The translations under genes were made by a program, and so were the position numbers. A stretch of DNA of 64,000 nucleotides from Diplosphaera chodatii. Lineage: Eukaryota; Chlorophyta; Trebouxiophyceae; Prasiolales; Stichococcaceae. Position 1 is the stretch's first letter; each line of letters begins with the position of its first letter. This document shows, piece by piece, positions 36,101 to 45,944 of the stretch. The stretch spans positions 62,001 through 126,000 of the forward strand of contig JAALGY010000010.1 of assembly GCA_032358165.1 (NCBI GenBank), given 5' to 3'. The notes beneath the pieces were generated by a model. It made no database searches. It was not told where the DNA came from and saw only the letters and a list, made by a program, of their open reading frames with translations.

Positions 36101-39100
36101 TACTGTTAAAGCACAGCTGCAGCAGGCAACTATGCGAGAGAGCACCAAGTCAATGGCGCATGCCAACAAACCTCGACCTTTTCCTGGGCACGGCGACACC
36201 ATGCATCTGGGCTCTTGGATCTTCACTTTGACCAAATATTTGGAGGCTACTAATGCTGATCCAGAGCGGTGGGTAGCATTTGGCAGCACGTATTTAATCG
36301 AGACTGCCGCTGTGTGGTATGAGCACAGGGTTCGAGACATGCACGCAGCTGGTGTCCTGGACTCCTGGCCATCATTCTGCAAGGATTTGATTGACACTTT
36401 TCAGCCTATCACAGCACCAGCCATGGCTAGGGACAAGTTGCACCACATCAAGCAACGTGGATCTGTCCAAGATTTCAACTCAGAATTCCTGACGACCATC
36501 ACCTTGGTACGTAACATGCAAGAGGATGAGAAGCTTGACAAGTATATACATGGCTTGAAAGATGAGCTAGCACGTGAAGTGATAATGGAAAACTGCACGA
36601 CACTTTCACACGCGATGCAAGTTGCTTCTAAAAGCGAAATGATTTTCACCCGCACTCGTCACAATATTCCTCATACTTTTGATGACCGTCCTTTTTACCA
36701 CCGTCAACAATATTCAGCTTACAGGCCGTACCCAGACCGGTCTCTACAATTCCATGACACCGCCGTACCAATGGAAGTCAACAACATCAATAATGGATAT
36801 CGCAGCCGCTTCGGCAGACCCCAAGGTCAGCAGTTTACAAACAATATGCCTCCACGGTTTAACGGGTTTGGCAATGTTTCTCGCAGAAACAAGCATCACT
36901 ACGACGGCTCTGCCAGCAGTAATCCCAACAACTCCAATAACAGCACCGAGCGGCCAGCGAATATCACCGTGGCAGCAGTGGACATCAGCACACCCGTTCT
37001 TGAGCCAAGTGGGTTGACCAGCACAATTGATTCTGAATCCAATGTACGATCTTTCACATATGGTCCAGTTCAGGAAGAAGAGGAGTGCGTCATTTCCGAG
37101 GCACTAGTGTCACTCTTTGGCGACGACACCGACTGCAACACCCACTCCACGTCAACACAAGCAACGATTTCCAACGACCCACCAACCATGGCACCATGGA
37201 CCATCGGGGTGACTTTGAACAATTCAGAAATTACTTCTATTATTGACACCGGCGCATCTGCAGATCTGATTCGGCCTGATATTGCTGACAAACTTAAACT
37301 GCCACGCCATCAATGTGCAACTTTGAGAACTCTTTCTTTGGCGAATAAATCTAAGCACAATTGCAATGAATATGTCATCGTCAATTTTGCTATTTCTCAA
37401 ATCGGTGTTGAACCCCAGCAAAGAAAGTTCTTCGTGGCAGATATGCCTGATAGCACACATGAACTTATTTTGGGAATGCCTTTTATTAATGATTACAATC
37501 TGACGCCATTTTGGCAGCCTGGCATACCTTCTTCACCTTTACTTGTTGTTTATATCAATGGCATCGCCTCACCTATTTGGACACCGCAGTATGCAGATCT
37601 CAAAGACAAGCACGACTTCCTCGTCCATTCATCATATGGTCAGGACATCGAGATGAATATGCACATTGTGATGGATGATTTCTCCGCCTCCGCCAAGGTA
37701 TCGCTTGATCGATTTGACACACTGTGCAAGCACGTTGCTACTGACGTTGACGATATTTCTTCACCGGAATTACCAAAACCACCGCCGCCAACACCTACCA
37801 TTGAGCCTACCTACCGACCTGAGCCTAAAGCCAAGCCGCCTTACTACCGACCTTCAACAGACGACGACCTTTCCGACAAAGATGAGCCACTAACTCCAAA
37901 GCCACCTGATGTTGTTATTGACTTACCTTCAAATTTTTTTGAGGTGGAAGACGTTATGGCAACCAGAAAAATCAAGCATAAAGGCAACTTTCGCAAAGAA
38001 TACTACATCAAATGGAAAGACTATTCAGCCGACCACAATACTTGGGAACCAATCAGCAATCTAAATGCCGCCGCCAAGCACTATGTGAAGACCCATCACT
38101 TCTAGAGATAACACCTGGCGAGGACGCCAGAATTTTAGTTAGCGGGGAGGATTGTAGTGAGTACTAGGACTACAGCCACAGTCAGTTATCATAGATTCCT
38201 CTGCACCTGCATTGACCATCGATCTTGTCACAGCTTTGACTCTGTTTCGGTGCTTGACTTGAATACACAATATATATTACACTAGATCTATCCTGTAACG
38301 TATGTTAGCTTATCCAGCAAGCCTGTTAGGACGCACAGGTCTCTACAACTTCATGCCGTACGCAGGGTTTGAGCAACCATACAGCACCAGTTTGCACTGC
38401 AGTTGGACGGGTTCCCGCCACCACAGCAGCTACCGCTATCCCTCACGAAGCTGGTCCTGGCACTGAAGGGGCAGTCAGAATCCCACGGACAGCCCCTTGT
38501 CACAGAAGCGCAGATTGTCGACATCTGCGGCTGCGTCCAGAGCCTGGATGCCCTACGCCATCTAGCTATCCTCCTAAGGGACCGGTCATCAAGAATGCCG
38601 TCATATGAAGGCCTGATTGATGCCGCCAGTGATCTGCCTCATTTGAAGAGTCTTCACCTGGTGAGCCAGGGTAGTCGACATCTTTTTCGGTCTAGGAAAT
38701 AACATTGTCTGGTATCTGTTGAGCTTGCATGATACTGGCAGCAGATCACAGATTGTGCATGTGCGTTGCTCACTGCCCCGCACAATGACAGGAGTGCGCC
38801 TTCTGTGCACTGCTGTGTAGGTCGACTGCGGCTTGAGCTCGCTGCCACAACATATCAGAGGATTCACATCACTGCAGCTGCTGGACTTGCGTGGCAACCA
38901 CAAGCTGCATGGGGACAATGGCGGTAAGTCCTCCTACTTTCCGTCAGCGCTTACAAGGAGTGCACCTCGTGGAATGACGTGTTGACAATGGTTGCAGTTT
39001 TGCGCAAGTAACAAAGTACCATGCAAGATCGTAGCTTACAGGGGTTGCAACACCTTCGCCCTGAATCGCACCTCACTTCCCGCTGCTGTTCTGCATTGCA

Positions 39101-39752
39101 GTGGCGTTTGCACGAGCAGATCTGAAGAGCTTGACAGCCTGCCGCTTCCTGGACCTCGACAGCGGGCAGCCGACAGCCACATGGCCAACTTCAAGGTGAT
39201 GCATGGCCACTGCTGAGGCCGGCTGCAAGTTTTGCCAGGCTGCTGCGTGGTCTGGTTTTGCAAATGTGATGCAGCACTTACGAGGCTTTCACATCGCTGA
39301 ACAATGCGCTTGCGCTGCCGTGTTGCAGCCGCAGTGCAGTGGCAAGCGTTGCGGCTATGCCTGCTCTGGAGCAGCTGGCAATGCCAGGCTATGATACGTT
39401 CTGGGAACCAATACCTGAGGTGCAGTTAGTACTGAATGTGCTGGTCACAGTGCCTCATTTTGCACAATAGGGTGACAGCAGAAGCGATGCACTTGTCACG
39501 ACTGTGTGTTGTGGCTGGCACTGTGGTACATGCTCCAAATGGTCATGGTGCGTTCTGCAGGGTCTGGACCAGCTGTTTGCAGCACATCGCGCCCTGGGCG
39601 CCCCACCCATCAGCATGGTGTGCAAGATTGAAGCGTCAAGCCAATGGGGCGGTGTGCATGTGGACATCCCGTTTGACGCGCCAAACAATACAGTTGGCAG
39701 CGTCCTGAGCTGCAAGGGATTCACCGCAGCGCCATCGTACATTATGGAATGA
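33193..39752 (+). CDS. F-box/leucine-rich repeat protein, interrupted in an intron by an LTR element
   Basis: Eleven exons, about 551 residues: 33193-33239, 33464-33550, 33653-33884, 34382-34555, 34728-34967, 35103-35240, 38403-38660, 38821-38923, 39102-39195, 39329-39419 and 39561-39752. The F-box spans about residues 25-66 (FKDLPLDVLERILGLV and VCSAWRQLSRPGPLWAAIAL). Leucine-rich repeats follow: CPSLEQLALLGI, CPRLRTLALQHD, LTALESLALQNV, VTGLKVLSLSRP, LPHLKSLHL and FTSLQLLDLRGN. Such proteins are substrate receptors of SCF ubiquitin ligases; the target is unknown. Intron 2 is GC-AG (GACAG|GCAAAC). Intron 6 holds the retroelement in sense orientation, and the exons on both sides are intact, so the gene may still work if the 3.2-kb intron is removed. 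The start ATG is the first in frame before a GTGCGT donor. Confidence 0.85.
33551..33652 (+). other. GC-AG intron in the F-box/LRR gene
   Basis: Donor GACAG|GCAAAC, acceptor TGTCCAG|GCTGG, phase 2. It joins LVHLRDR to LAASAVCSAW, which completes the F-box. Confidence 0.8.
35310..35314 (+). repeat. Left target-site duplication (ACTTC)
   Basis: Five bases directly before the 5' LTR match the five after the 3' LTR (38348-38352). Five bp is usual for Ty3/gypsy elements. Confidence 0.9.
35315..35509 (+). repeat. 5' LTR
   Basis: 195 bp, starting TGTAGTGAGTACTAGG and ending GGTCTCTACA. No difference from the 3' LTR was found on base-by-base reading. It includes a TATATATTACA stretch that could serve as a TATA element. 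Confidence 0.95.
35512..35528 (+). other. Candidate primer-binding site
   Basis: TGGGGGGACAGCCGCGA begins two bases after the 5' LTR and starts TGG, as expected for pairing with a tRNA CCA end. It is not the common initiator-Met site, and I cannot assign the tRNA. Confidence 0.45.
35567..36010 (+). CDS. Retroelement ORF1, small basic protein of unknown function
   Basis: A 147-residue frame from ATG to TAG near the 5' end of the internal region. It is rich in Lys, Arg, Glu and Gln (TEKTRAAAIQREKAAYKHLQ, RTRRKFRKQRSIEKTNY) and looks largely alpha-helical, perhaps a coiled coil. It overlaps the start of the main frame by 32 bases (35979-36010) in a different frame. The second protein could therefore come from reinitiation, leaky scanning or a +1 shift; the sequence does not decide. 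I know no equivalent upstream frame in standard chromoviruses. Confidence 0.65.
   Translation: MPSHPAANRILVASLGIEFKALIKASVIDLLRVSTPQPGELVRALTEKTRAAAIQREKAAYKHLQAYQTEISKEAHLASKIIDRLTVYLESAASCRTRRKFRKQRSIEKTNYNKLKTIYRDNKQALELHYTNLTALQDGRRRYGHWC
35979..38105 (+). CDS. Retroelement Gag-protease-chromodomain protein
   Basis: A single uninterrupted frame of 708 residues. Residues about 70-230 resemble a retrotransposon Gag capsid region (FPGHGDTMHLGSWIFTLTKY, WYEHRV, DLIDTF, LHHIKQRGSVQDFNSEF). No CCHC zinc knuckle is seen. The aspartic protease has its active site at IIDTGAS (Asp423) and a second-half motif LILGMPFI. A Pro-rich linker (KPPPPTP and onward) follows where Pol should be. The C-terminal about 55 residues form a chromodomain (EDVMATRKIKHKGNF, YYIKWKDYSADHNTWEP). 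In full chromoviruses the chromodomain sits at the end of integrase and steers insertion by reading histone methylation. Here it is fused to the Gag-protease protein, so particle or protein targeting to chromatin is an inference. Confidence 0.92.
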   Translation: MAGVGMDTGVSQTPSREEWDQMQKDLASAAASFSEMRTELSTVKAQLQQATMRESTKSMAHANKPRPFPGHGDTMHLGSWIFTLTKYLEATNADPERWVAFGSTYLIETAAVWYEHRVRDMHAAGVLDSWPSFCKDLIDTFQPITAPAMARDKLHHIKQRGSVQDFNSEFLTTITLVRNMQEDEKLDKYIHGLKDELAREVIMENCTTLSHAMQVASKSEMIFTRTRHNIPHTFDDRPFYHRQQYSAYRPYPDRSLQFHDTAVPMEVNNINNGYRSRFGRPQGQQFTNNMPPRFNGFGNVSRRNKHHYDGSASSNPNNSNNSTERPANITVAAVDISTPVLEPSGLTSTIDSESNVRSFTYGPVQEEEECVISEALVSLFGDDTDCNTHSTSTQATISNDPPTMAPWTIGVTLNNSEITSIIDTGASADLIRPDIADKLKLPRHQCATLRTLSLANKSKHNCNEYVIVNFAISQIGVEPQQRKFFVADMPDSTHELILGMPFINDYNLTPFWQPGIPSSPLLVVYINGIASPIWTPQYADLKDKHDFLVHSSYGQDIEMNMHIVMDDFSASAKVSLDRFDTLCKHVATDVDDISSPELPKPPPPTPTIEPTYRPEPKAKPPYYRPSTDDDLSDKDEPLTPKPPDVVIDLPSNFFEVEDVMATRKIKHKGNFRKEYYIKWKDYSADHNTWEPISNLNAAAKHYVKTHHF
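38141..38152 (+). other. Candidate polypurine tract
   Basis: AGCGGGGAGGAT directly precedes the 3' LTR. This is the expected place for the plus-strand primer. Confidence 0.7.
38153..38347 (+). repeat. 3' LTR
   Basis: 195 bp, same sequence and length as the 5' LTR by eye. Confidence 0.95.
38348..38352 (+). repeat. Right target-site duplication (ACTTC)
   Basis: Matches 35310-35314 exactly. Confidence 0.9.
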
Positions 39753-40181
39753 CAGCCTTTCAGCCCGGCTCTAACAAGTCACTGCATGGTAGGCTTCCAT
39801 ATGTATGACGATCAAGCCGGTGCTGTCCGTTGGGCCAAGAGGAACCCACCAGTAGCGGGAGTAAACATGCCTTTGTAGGTTCATGTCAGGCTGCTTGCCG
39901 TTTGCACTTTTATGCATGTGTGGGACATGTGGCTGCTGCAGCGCTCCGCTTGCCAGCGCACAGTTGCAGGCACAGGGCTGGAAGCATCTAGTCGCTGGCA
40001 GTGTGCCTGTCGATAAGTGGCTGATGTTCATCAACGACGACAGGACCTCAAAAGAGTTTCGCAACCACCCAGGTCACCCGAACCAACACACCCAACGGTA
40101 GTGGAACCACCGGACATTCTGCACGCTGCACCTGTGTTCAATGCACACAGCCATCCCACTAGCCGCTGCATTTGCAGACCT
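39753..40181. other. Convergent intergenic region
   Basis: Between the stops of the F-box/LRR gene and the J-protein gene. A short open piece near 39990-40070 (VDKWLMFINDDRTSKEFRN) reads like protein but has no start, partners or clear splice links; a chance frame or a decayed exon are both possible. Confidence 0.35.
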
Positions 40182-42679
40182 TTACGTCTGCTGCTGCTGC
40201 TTCATGCGCCGGCGCTTGGCAGCATTCTGCCGCCGCCGGGCCGCCGCGGCCGCCTCATCCCCGCCATCGGCATCCTCCGCCTCCTTTCGCTTCCGCCTCT
40301 CCTCCTCGGCCGCCCCCTCCCCGTCCGCTGCTTCCTCCCCTGCCAGCTCATTGCCATCTGCACCCCGAGCACGTGCCTGTTGCAACAAGTACAATCTGCC
40401 ATGTCAGGCTATGGTACATGGCAAGCTGAGTGCAGTGCAGGTTAAGCAACGTCGCCAGCTGGAGTGAGTGGTAGGCAGACAGCTTGACACGAGCCATGGA
40501 CAGAAACTAAGCAGGCCAGATGGCTTGCCCTGCACAGATGCAACATTGTGAGTAAGCCAAGACACAGCGCACCTTGGCTATGGCTTCCGCCTTCCGCCTG
40601 GCAACATCCAGCCGCGCCTGCTGCTGACGCTGCAGCTCCGCCTGGAAGCTCTCGCCCTGCAGCCAGCCACATGCGCGCCGGCTCAAAACGTGCAAAGTTG
40701 TGCACATAATATCCTGCAAGGATCTCCAAGCCTGCAGGATATATCATTGCCTGCAAGAGACATCTTGCTCAGGCAGCACTCGGCAGACAGCCTCTGCGAG
40801 CAACAGCTGACGTCTCACTGGCCAGCACTAGGCATACCACATCCCATGCCAGACCTCTCTGGCCTGACACGTTACACTCAGATGGCCCTTGTGCGTCGCA
40901 ATGGTGCTGCCAAGTGGTAGTCGATGATGTGTCTGGCTGCCAGATGCGCCCACCTCCTGCTTCTTCAGCTCCCGCGCCGCCTCCTTCTGCTGCGCGTTCA
41001 GCACCAGGCGCTCCTCCAGGCTGGCTTCTGCTTCCCGCTTCTGCCGCCGCGCCCGCGCCGCTTCCGCCTGCCTCGCCAGCTCCTGCTCCTATACTTTACA
41101 GGACACAGTGCTGTCGGGTACTGTGCCGTTGGTGCGACATACAGCTGTGCAAACGCTGCAGTCGAGGCTGAACAGAACTGTTTGTCAGCGCTTCGGCCTT
41201 CAGTTGGCCTGTGGTACGACAGGTGGGCATCACAGCAGCAACGGGGCCCCTGACAGCAGCACCCACGTGGGCAGGCCCTGGACGCACCAAGCACAGGCTT
41301 CCAGTGTTCGTCGGCACCAGAGACATAGTTCTGCCAGGGCACCTCGAGCAGAGTCCCGCACTCACCAGGGTGCCGGGCTCCCGAAGCCGCCGGTGCGCCT
41401 CGTTCAGCGCCTCAAACGCCTTCCGCGCCTCTGGAAGCTTGTCGTCCTGCACCAGGAGAGTACGAAGTGATATAGCTACAAAACACAGCCCCAGACGCCC
41501 TGCAGGGAGCGCATAGTGCTGCGCCTTGGTGGCAGGGGGCTGTGGCAAGCACTTCCTGTAGTGGAGGCTGCTGATGACAGGAGCCTGCAGGCAGACAACA
41601 TCAAACCTGGCCTGCAAACTTGTCCGGGTGCACGAGGACGGACATGCGCCGGTAGGCCTTGGACACGTCAGCCGATGTGCCGCTCCAGGCGGGGCGCCCC
41701 AGGGCATCCGCCTCCGGCTGTGGCAGCTGCAGCAGCCTGTGCGGGTGACAGGGCGCTGTAGACGGATGTGCGCTGGAAATAGTGCCGCATGAACTGCTTA
41801 CTCAGCAGCAGGTACGCAGAGCACCGGCAGCTGTGGCTGCTGGTTCGGAGTGTACACCAGCAGCCTTGCTTGGGATGCCCAGGCATCAAGCTGCGGCAGG
41901 GCGTGGCCTGTAACGCTGCAGGTGCCACCACCCTGCACTGACCGCCAGCTGCCTGCCCTCGAGCACTGCTCACTGTGACTGTGCCCGTCGTGCATCAGAT
42001 GGACTGCCATGGCCTGCGAAGGAGCCAGGTAAACACACATCTCAGGGTTCACCTGAACAGGTCCTGGTCCTTCCAGGCCAGCAGGATGCGCTGGATGGCA
42101 TCTGCAACCGTCATTGCCTCCGTTGCCTTTCGCAATGCTGCCTCCTGGTCCTCTTTCGCACCCCTGCTGTCGGGGCGCCGGCGCTCCCGCGCCGCCTGTG
42201 CTGTGCAAGGTGACGACATGGCACATCTTCAACGCCTTTTGCACGCACTGTCGTCCCTTGCACTTGTCACATCAACCCTGCTTCGCCACCTCTCAAACGG
42301 GTCTGATGCCAGTCCCAAGCGGGCTGCGCTCCCACGCAAGTGGTACCTGCACCCCCTCACAGCCCCGGGCTGTTGCCCTACGATCAGCTTGACAGGGTGC
42401 AATGCCATTGGCACCATGCTGCGTGGCATGAGGTGTACAGCCGTGACCACGCTGCAACACCTTGCAGGCTGGGCAGCTCTACATCAAGCACTGCAGTCGC
42501 GATGCGATGCTGCCTGTGTCCGCCTTGGGCAGCATGCACATGAAGAGAAGCAGCAGAGGGGCTGGCGTGCTGACAGATGAGCCTGGGAGACATGCTGAGA
42601 GTGCAGGGCGTGGCACCTCGGCAGCTGCCTCCCGTGCCGAAGCCTCGGCAAACATGCGTTCGAAAGCGCGGTCCGCCAT
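40182..42679 (-). CDS. J-domain protein of DNAJC8 (splicing-associated) type
   Basis: Seven exons, 276 residues: 42617-42679, 42053-42195, 41607-41736, 41366-41446, 40954-41088, 40573-40656 and 40182-40376. The J-domain is central: LLQLPQPEADALG, SADVSKAYRRMSVLVHPDKFAG with the HPD motif at residues 105-107, then ARKAFEALNEAHRRL. HPD is needed to stimulate Hsp70 ATPase. After it comes a long charged helical region (ARQAEAARARRQKREAEASL, LQRQQQARLDVARRKAEA) and a basic tail (AAKRRRMKQQQQT) that could be a nuclear signal. This layout matches human DNAJC8/SPF31, linked to spliceosomes. The match is by architecture and the post-J helix, so the subfamily is less sure than the J-domain. Confidence 0.87.
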
Positions 42680-43277
42680 GGCGCCCCTCTCGGTTGAGCC
42701 GCGCCTGCCCAGGCGTCAGACCCCCGGCGTCGGCTGCCGCTGCCCCTGCTGCAGCCGCTTGCCACACTTGCCGTCATGTTACCGGCATGCCGCCACAGCG
42801 CGCCCACCCTGCGCTGGGCTTGCTGCCTGACACTACCTATATAGTGCTCCTCTGTATGCTGTCAAGACACCGGGCAAGAGACTCCGTCCGATAGCCTGCA
42901 TCGTTCCAGCGACGTTGTGTTGCAATTGCAACCCCTCGGATTCGGGCACGATCTGGTGCAAGGTGCCGCACTGTGGAGTTCAGCTGAGCACTAAAGCTGC
43001 TAGACGACCGCTGACGCCAGACTGCAAACTGTCCAAGCTAATAGGTGACACAACGCTGTCCCACCAGCAGCACGTCTGTGCGGCAGCGGTGCTGCAACCC
43101 TCCTACTGATCAAATGGAGGAGATGCAACTTGTGATCACTTGCTGAGGTGGCAGCCATGCTGGATGTCGCACCGGCATGCAGTATGGCAGCTTTACAGCA
43201 CTTGTATGGCCTGAACCTCATGCAGCCGTCGTCGTAGCATCGGACAGCGTATTGTTCACGGCTGAAAGGAGCCAAGC
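42680..43277. other. Divergent intergenic region
   Basis: Between the J-protein start (minus) and the plastid membrane protein start (plus). No coding or RNA feature is seen; it presumably holds both promoters. Confidence 0.4.
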
Positions 43278-45272
43278 ATGACTCTTGGTAATTGCCAATG
43301 CGCGCTGAGGCAGCGCTGCCATTCGCCAGCTCAGGCAAATCAGCAGGCAGTGTGCACGTGGCGGGGGTCTACAGCACGGCATTCTGAGCGCAGCAGAAGT
43401 CGCATGCGGATGCAGCGTCCTGAAGAGTGGGGACGAGCAGTGCAGGTGATCCACCTCCCGCAGTCACGCAGCACAGCAGTAGCACCATCACCGGCAGCAT
43501 GCGCTACTCTTTCGCAGTCACGCAGAGCGGAACCAGGAGAGCTTGCAATGCGATCAGCACGCAGCCCAGCCGTGCTGAGCATGAACACTGAAAGCACCAA
43601 CACCTGTAATGGCAGCAGACCCTCGTCAGCCACATCAGGGCTCGCCGAATTGCTATCAGCAGCAGCCCTTACCGCTCTCCTGGCCCCTCCTCCAGCATGT
43701 GCCGACCCAGCCGCCAGCGCCGTGGCGTACGACAACGCCGCTGGCTCAGAGAGCCTCAAGGCCGTCTTCGGCGTGGGCTACGTTGTGCTGGTGGGCATCT
43801 TTGCGGTGCGGCTGCTGCGGCGGCGAGCCGCCCGCGCCAAATCGGAGGTGGGTCAGAAAGCCGGGGTTCAGATCCCGATCTCCTGATTCACATACTCTCG
43901 GGACAGGCGAGCCTGAGCTTCAGTATCTGAGTCAAGGTTGGTGGGCATGGGGACACATCAGTCTGCACTGGGCCTGCTGTGCAAGACGCATGTTGCTGAG
44001 TGTATGCACTGCTGCTGACGCGCAGCGGAAGCATGTGTCGAGGCGACTTCGTGCACAGTGGTGAAACGTAATCCAAACAGTGCGTTGCCTCACTGCAGCG
44101 TGTCTCGGGCAAGCCAGAGGGCGGCGGTGACGTGGCGCCTCCGCAGCTGGACCAGCAGTCGCAGGGCCGCGCCACACCCTGGGGCGCCTTCTAGTGAGCC
44201 GCCTCCCCTGTGTCAGACGCATAGATACGGTGTTGTTATTAAGTGCGTTGCACGTGTGTTCATTGGATAGTCTTTCGAGTGCAGAGGCCTGAGCAGACAG
44301 CCCTCGCGACATGCAGAGCTCCTCGGCGCGGCTCCTCAGCTGTACTGCACTCTGGGCTGGGCTTGCGCCCCCCGCATTGCTGAGGCTGAACCCTCACGCC
44401 AAACCCCGTGCTCGCAGCGGCGCGGCGCAGGCGGCGGCGCTGTGCGCGGTGCTGTGGACGCTGACGACCAGCCTGGGCGGCTACTTCGACGCGCGGCCGC
44501 TGCCGTCCAACTACACCGCCAGCAACATCACCGTCGCCGTGAAGACGGCTGTGGAGGTGGGGCATGCTTGGCTCACTTCATCGGATATGGCACTGCACGG
44601 GCAGCCGTCGGATGTCTTCGTCCCTGCTGGTTTCGTCTGGAAAATGGACCACGCTGCAGCTGCTGCAGCCCCAGCTTTGCGGCTTGCCAGTGTTCAGCAC
44701 CAATGACAGAGCAGTCAACAGGCTACACAGATGCAGTATCACCAATTGTGAAGCATATGTTACGAAACCTTGCTGGTGTGTGGCCACAGTCGGCCAATGC
44801 CCAGCGCTCGCTCTGCAGGCAGCCGCTGCTTGACTTGACCCACCCTGCACTGCAGGGGCTGGCATACCTGCTGACCTTCATCTTCGGCGCCAATGCGGTG
44901 GGACTCTCCGCGCTGGCCGTGCAGCTGCTGCTGTTCCCCGAGTCAGCGAACGAGGTGCCGGTCATCCCAAAAGCCGCGGACCCCACCGCGCTCCCCAAGA
45001 TCAAGCTGACCGACAATATTTACGACGTCCGGGCCGCCTTTGAGGAGGTCCAGCAGCAGGTGGGTCAGGGTCTAGGGTGGTGATTGCTGCTTATAACTTT
45101 CAGCAGCGCCGAGAGCCCGTGGCTTGGTGCTGCATATGAGCCGAAATCACATCCTCGAGGCAAAGATGGTCACCTGGTGCGCATTATTCATGTGCGTGCA
45201 TTGCAGGCCAGCAAGAACAGCAGTGGCGGCAGCAGCAAGGGCGATGGTGGCGGCGGCGGCAGTTCCAGCTGA
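43278..45272 (+). CDS. Predicted plastid membrane protein, DUF3082-like
   Basis: Five exons, about 357 residues: 43278-43847, 44099-44193, 44418-44556, 44856-45059 and 45207-45272. The N-terminal about 140 residues are Arg/Ser/Ala-rich and end with a hydrophobic stretch and AxA site (LTALLAPPPACADPA), like a plastid or lumenal transit signal. A membrane segment follows (VFGVGYVVLVGIFAVRLL) with a basic stop (RRRAARAK). After a linker come PWGAFYGAAQAAALCAVLW, LPSNYTASNITVAVKTAVE and GLAYLLTFIFGANAVGLSAL, which fit my memory of DUF3082 proteins of cyanobacteria and chloroplasts. The C-terminus is Gly/Ser-rich. The junction TA|C across 44193/44418 avoids an apparent TAG stop. Function is unknown. 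The exact start is uncertain; later in-frame ATGs exist in exon 1. Confidence 0.78.
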
Positions 45273-45944
45273 AGAGAGTTGTGTCTGCCGCCAAACTGCC
45301 GCAGTCCCTGCGATGGTCCGGAGAGGTGCGATGGCAGTAGGAGTATTTAGCTGGCGGTGCTGTACGAGTGTTCATGAGTCGAAGGTCCTCGTTTGTGGTG
45401 GCAGCTGTTGCGTACTGTTTGCGTGTCTTTAATGTGCTGCCCATGTCAAGGTAATTGTAATGCGCTGCAGGTCGTCTTGAGGCAGAGCACGTTTCGGTGC
45501 ATGCAGCTGCTTGATGGGGTGTCATGCACATGGGACGTCACCTGGCTTGGCTTGTCGTGTTTTGTGGCAGTTGTGTATTCTGACTCTTTCTCGCTGTGAA
45601 ATTCGTTGCATTGTGCAGTTGCTGATAACAGCACAGTCATCCACAGTGCCAGCACTGTGACCGTCACGCCCTGGTTTCTGCATGCGTAGCCGCATATGCA
45701 CCAGCAATATGAATTTTGAGAGATTTCGTGTTCATCGACACCTTTGCCGACATTAAATGAATGCGTTTGTTCAAGGCTGCCGACTATCCTCCACCGTGAT
45801 GGGACGACAAGCACAGCATATGGCGGATCACACGGCACATTCACGCCTCATTGACTGCTGCATCTGGCCACCTCGTTCTTAGTTTGCCACCTGTGGCCTG
45901 CCGCACCGTCCGCCAGTCACATGAGGCGTCTGCGCAACTTCCAA
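45273..45944. other. Convergent intergenic region
   Basis: Between the stop of the plastid membrane protein gene and the stop of BMS1. No gene-like frame, repeat or RNA gene is seen. Confidence 0.4.

Larger units (their letters stand above)
35315..38347 (+). mobile_element. Non-autonomous LTR retroelement with Gag, protease and chromodomain but no Pol core
   Basis: A complete 3,033-bp element lies in an intron of the F-box/LRR gene. It has two 195-bp LTRs (TG...CA ends) that look identical, a 5-bp target duplication ACTTC on both sides, a purine-rich tract before the 3' LTR, and two overlapping open frames. The larger protein has a Gag region, an aspartic protease and a chromodomain. That is the order of Ty3/gypsy chromoviruses, but reverse transcriptase, RNase H and integrase are absent. 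It must be moved in trans by an autonomous relative. It is clearly more AT-rich than the host gene. Intact frames and identical LTRs suggest a recent insertion. Confidence 0.95.

Noticed and set aside
37500..37930. Hidden reverse transcriptase or integrase in the retroelement
   Set aside because: The region between protease and chromodomain is a continuous Pro-rich linker. No YxDD, RNase H or DDE signature is seen in any frame.
39883..40101. Open frame with a protein-like end (VDKWLMFINDDRTSKEFRN)
   Set aside because: Cannot be joined to the F-box/LRR gene, which already stops at 39752, and has no plausible start of its own.
44191..44193. Apparent TAG stop that would split the plastid membrane protein into two genes
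   Set aside because: It spans a good donor (TTCTA|GTGAGC); splicing to 44418 restores Tyr and gives the expected PWGAFYGAAQ block.
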